Position numbers and translations under genes: made by a program
Notes under the pieces: generated by a model
The model's database searches: none
What the model was told of the DNA's origin: nothing
What the model saw: the letters and a program-made list of their open reading frames with translations, nothing else
Part shown: piece by piece, positions 61,953-64,000 of the stretch
How positions within the stretch are numbered: position 1 is the stretch's first letter
Layout: every line of letters starts with the position of its first letter
NCBI GenBank assembly: GCA_020635255.1
Contig: JACKAC010000003.1
Location: forward strand, 62,001-126,000
DNA length: 64,000 bases
DNA from: Ignavibacteriales bacterium
GTDB taxonomy: Bacteria > Bacteroidota > Ignavibacteria > Tepidaquicellales > Tepidaquicellaceae
Direction of reading: 5' to 3'

Positions 61953-63857
61953 ATGCAGAAATCTTACGACATAATTGTAATTGGCGCGGGACACGCCGGT
62001 ATCGAAGCCGCTGTGGCTTCTGCCCGAATGGGATTTTCCGTTGGCATGGTGACAATGGATTTGGAAGCCATCGGACGCATGAGCTGTAATCCCGCTATCG
62101 GCGGTACTGCTAAAGGGCATCTGGTTCGGGAGATCGACGCGCTCGGCGGAGTGATGGGAATTCTTGCGGACAAGACCGGCATACAATTTAAGATGCTGAA
62201 TAAATCAAAAGGTCCCGCAGTGTGGTCGCCGAGATGTCAATCGGATAAGGATCTGTATTCAAAAGCCGCCGTTGAGCTGGTAAAAAATACTTCCGGTATA
62301 GAGCTAATCCAGGATATGGTGGTCGAGCTACTTACTGAAATATATAACAACCGTGATGAGACATATAGTTACAAAGTGTCAGGAATAAGGACAGGTATGG
62401 GTTACGAAATAGCATGTAAATCGGTCATTATTACTTCCGGGACTTTTCTAAATGCGGTAATGCATACCGGGCATACGCAGGAAGCAGGCGGACGCCTCGG
62501 TGAAAAATCCGCAACGGGATTATCCGAATCCCTTATCGGGCTTGGATTTAAGACGGGACGCTTAAAAACGGGTACGCCACCGCGGTTGGATATTAATACG
62601 ATAGATTTTTCCGTGACCGAACCACAATCGGGCGACGAATATCCAAAGCCTTTCTCCCATAGAACTAATGGAGAATTCCCTTATCAGGAGCAGGTGCAGT
62701 GTTTCATTACCTATACAAATCAGGACACACACGATATTCTCCGCACGGGCTTTGAAGACTCCCCTATGTTCACGGGGCGTATAAAAGGGGCGGGTCCGAG
62801 GTACTGTCCCTCGATAGAAGATAAGATATCCCGCTTCGCCGATAAGCCCCGCCACCAGATATTCCTGGAACCGGAGACGCTCGGCGGTGAAACGATCTAC
62901 ATGAACGGCTTCTCGACAAGCCTGCCACTCGATGTGCAGGAAAAAGCCGCACGCACAATTCCCGGTCTGGAAAAAGTGAAAATAGTTAAGAGAGGTTACG
63001 CGGTGGAATACGACTTCTTCCCTACTTACCAGGTGAATGCTACATTCGAGACGAAACTGGTGAGCGGGCTCTACACTGCCGGGCAGATAAACGGAACATC
63101 GGGATACGAAGAAGCAGCCGCGCAGGGATTTATAGCCGGAGTAAATGCCGCGCTGAAATTATCCGAAAAAGAACCGTTTATACTAAAACGGAGTGAAGCG
63201 TACATGGGAGTTTTAGCGGATGACCTCATAAACAAAAATCCGGATGAGCCGTACAGAATGTTCACATCGTCTGCTGAATACCGGCTTTTGCTAAGGCAGG
63301 ATAATGCCGATCTCCGTCTCATGGAAAAGGGGTATGAACTCGGATTGATCGAAAAGGATCTCGTCGAAAAAATGCGCGAGAAAAGAGAGCTGGTAGAGGA
63401 AGGGATCCGTTACATGAACTCCAACACCGTAAGTCCAAAGACAATAAACGATTACCTTCAATCGGCAGGCTCGGCGACAGTCAACGGCGGTGAGTTGCTG
63501 GCTTCTATTATACGCCGTCACGAAGTAAGGCTCGCGGATGTGCTGAATCTCGGTGCTTATCAAGATGTCCCTCTTCTGCAGAAGATAGCGCGAAACCCGG
63601 GTGCAGTGGAACAGCTGGAGATACAGGTGAAATACGAGAGCTATATCAGGAGACAGGTAGAGCAGGTGGAGCACTTCGAAAGAAATGAAGGAATAAACAT
63701 CCCGCAGGACTTCAACTACGGAAGGATAAGATCGCTCTCAGCTGAAGCAACAGAAAAACTATCCAGAATAAAACCCCGCTCGATAGGACAGGCATCCCGC
63801 ATCGCCGGCGTGAGACCGTCGGATATATCGGCTATAATGGTGTATATGAGGGGATAG
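61953..63857 (+). CDS. mnmG: tRNA uridine-5-carboxymethylaminomethyl modification enzyme MnmG (GidA)
   Basis: From the ATG at 61953 the protein has 634 residues, full length for the family. The FAD-binding GxGxxG is IGAGHAGIEAA at the N-terminus, followed by the MnmG signatures CNPAIGGTAKGHLVREIDAL and the later LKTGTPPRLD, AGQINGTSGYEEAAAQG and RPSDISAIMVYMRG. With MnmE it installs the cmnm5 group on the wobble uridine of several tRNAs. A TTG at 61947 is possible but the ATG is preferred. It sits beside parS, as in many bacteria where mnmG marks the origin region. Confidence 0.96.
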   Translation: MQKSYDIIVIGAGHAGIEAAVASARMGFSVGMVTMDLEAIGRMSCNPAIGGTAKGHLVREIDALGGVMGILADKTGIQFKMLNKSKGPAVWSPRCQSDKDLYSKAAVELVKNTSGIELIQDMVVELLTEIYNNRDETYSYKVSGIRTGMGYEIACKSVIITSGTFLNAVMHTGHTQEAGGRLGEKSATGLSESLIGLGFKTGRLKTGTPPRLDINTIDFSVTEPQSGDEYPKPFSHRTNGEFPYQEQVQCFITYTNQDTHDILRTGFEDSPMFTGRIKGAGPRYCPSIEDKISRFADKPRHQIFLEPETLGGETIYMNGFSTSLPLDVQEKAARTIPGLEKVKIVKRGYAVEYDFFPTYQVNATFETKLVSGLYTAGQINGTSGYEEAAAQGFIAGVNAALKLSEKEPFILKRSEAYMGVLADDLINKNPDEPYRMFTSSAEYRLLLRQDNADLRLMEKGYELGLIEKDLVEKMREKRELVEEGIRYMNSNTVSPKTINDYLQSAGSATVNGGELLASIIRRHEVRLADVLNLGAYQDVPLLQKIARNPGAVEQLEIQVKYESYIRRQVEQVEHFERNEGINIPQDFNYGRIRSLSAEATEKLSRIKPRSIGQASRIAGVRPSDISAIMVYMRG

Positions 63858-63862
63858 AGAAA

Positions 63863-64000
63863 ATGAAATCATTAAATTATATTCTTTTCGCTTTGAATGT
63901 TTATCTGTTATTTTTATATCTACAAGTAATAGAAGTTATTAATCTACCCTTTCTGGAATTCTTCTATACATCAGATGAATGGTCGAAATGGTTTCCGCAA
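63863..64000 (+). CDS. Start of a membrane protein gene (cut by window edge)
   Basis: An ATG at 63863, 5 bp after the mnmG stop, opens a frame of 46 codons to the window end without a stop. It has a hydrophobic start (NYILFALNVYLLFLYLQVIE) followed by acidic and aromatic residues (FYTSDEWSKWFPQ). It is probably co-transcribed with mnmG; the identity cannot be judged from this part. Confidence 0.5.
   Translation, partial: MKSLNYILFALNVYLLFLYLQVIEVINLPFLEFFYTSDEWSKWFPQ

Overview
The window looks like chromosomal DNA from an FCB-group bacterium, most likely of the Ignavibacteria/Chlorobi side of Bacteroidota. The main reason is that ten secreted proteins end in a type IX secretion (T9SS) type A sorting domain with the NYPNPFNP signature typical of Ignavibacteria, and an eleventh carries a divergent version. 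TTG starts and short operons are frequent. I recognise no rRNA or tRNA genes and no T9SS machinery genes.

Layout. 0-9.6 kb: two members of an uncharacterised ~480-residue family, a T9SS beta-propeller, a DUF481-like barrel, a META lipoprotein, a TPR protein, a T9SS chitinase and a VOC enzyme. 9.6-15.1 kb: a large AT-rich SF1 helicase with a C-terminal nuclease-like domain, a 0.56 kb gene-free stretch with three evenly spaced 10-bp repeats, and an orphan cas6. 15.1-19 kb: an aldo/keto reductase, then a repeat-rich zone with a DUF559 endonuclease gene flanked by inverted repeats and an ECF sigma/membrane protein/Spy-like cassette. 19-35.7 kb: a three-gene operon with a paralogous pair around a barrel protein, two tandem YCF48-type T9SS proteins, a DUF1287 lipoprotein, a nitroreductase, an M61 peptidase, a TetR regulator with a palindromic operator, two NHL-type T9SS proteins, HdeD and APC membrane proteins, and an RDD protein.

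35.8-48.8 kb: more T9SS proteins, a 1077-residue MalT-like/BTAD regulator, a secreted serine hydrolase, a stand-alone LigD-type polymerase domain, a GmrSD-type restriction protein, Tag glycosylase, a DinB-like protein and an aminotransferase. 48.9-57.7 kb: HAD phosphatase, methyltransferases and a 2-hydroxyacid dehydrogenase; a tandem methyltransferase pair in which one copy is fused to a domain also encoded alone by the next gene; a GNAT protein. 57.8-64 kb: a T9SS protein, a beta-CASP nuclease, two perfect parS sites, and mnmG. Together with a change in G/C skew at that point, these place the right end near the replication origin.

The features most worth a second look are: (i) orphan cas6 beside period-58/59 repeats and a helicase-nuclease; (ii) the inverted-repeat-bounded DUF559 unit; (iii) the tandem parS/mnmG locus; (iv) the methyltransferase fusion; (v) near-identical sorting-domain DNA in two otherwise diverged genes; (vi) candidate regulatory RNAs near 5.1 kb and 54.65 kb.
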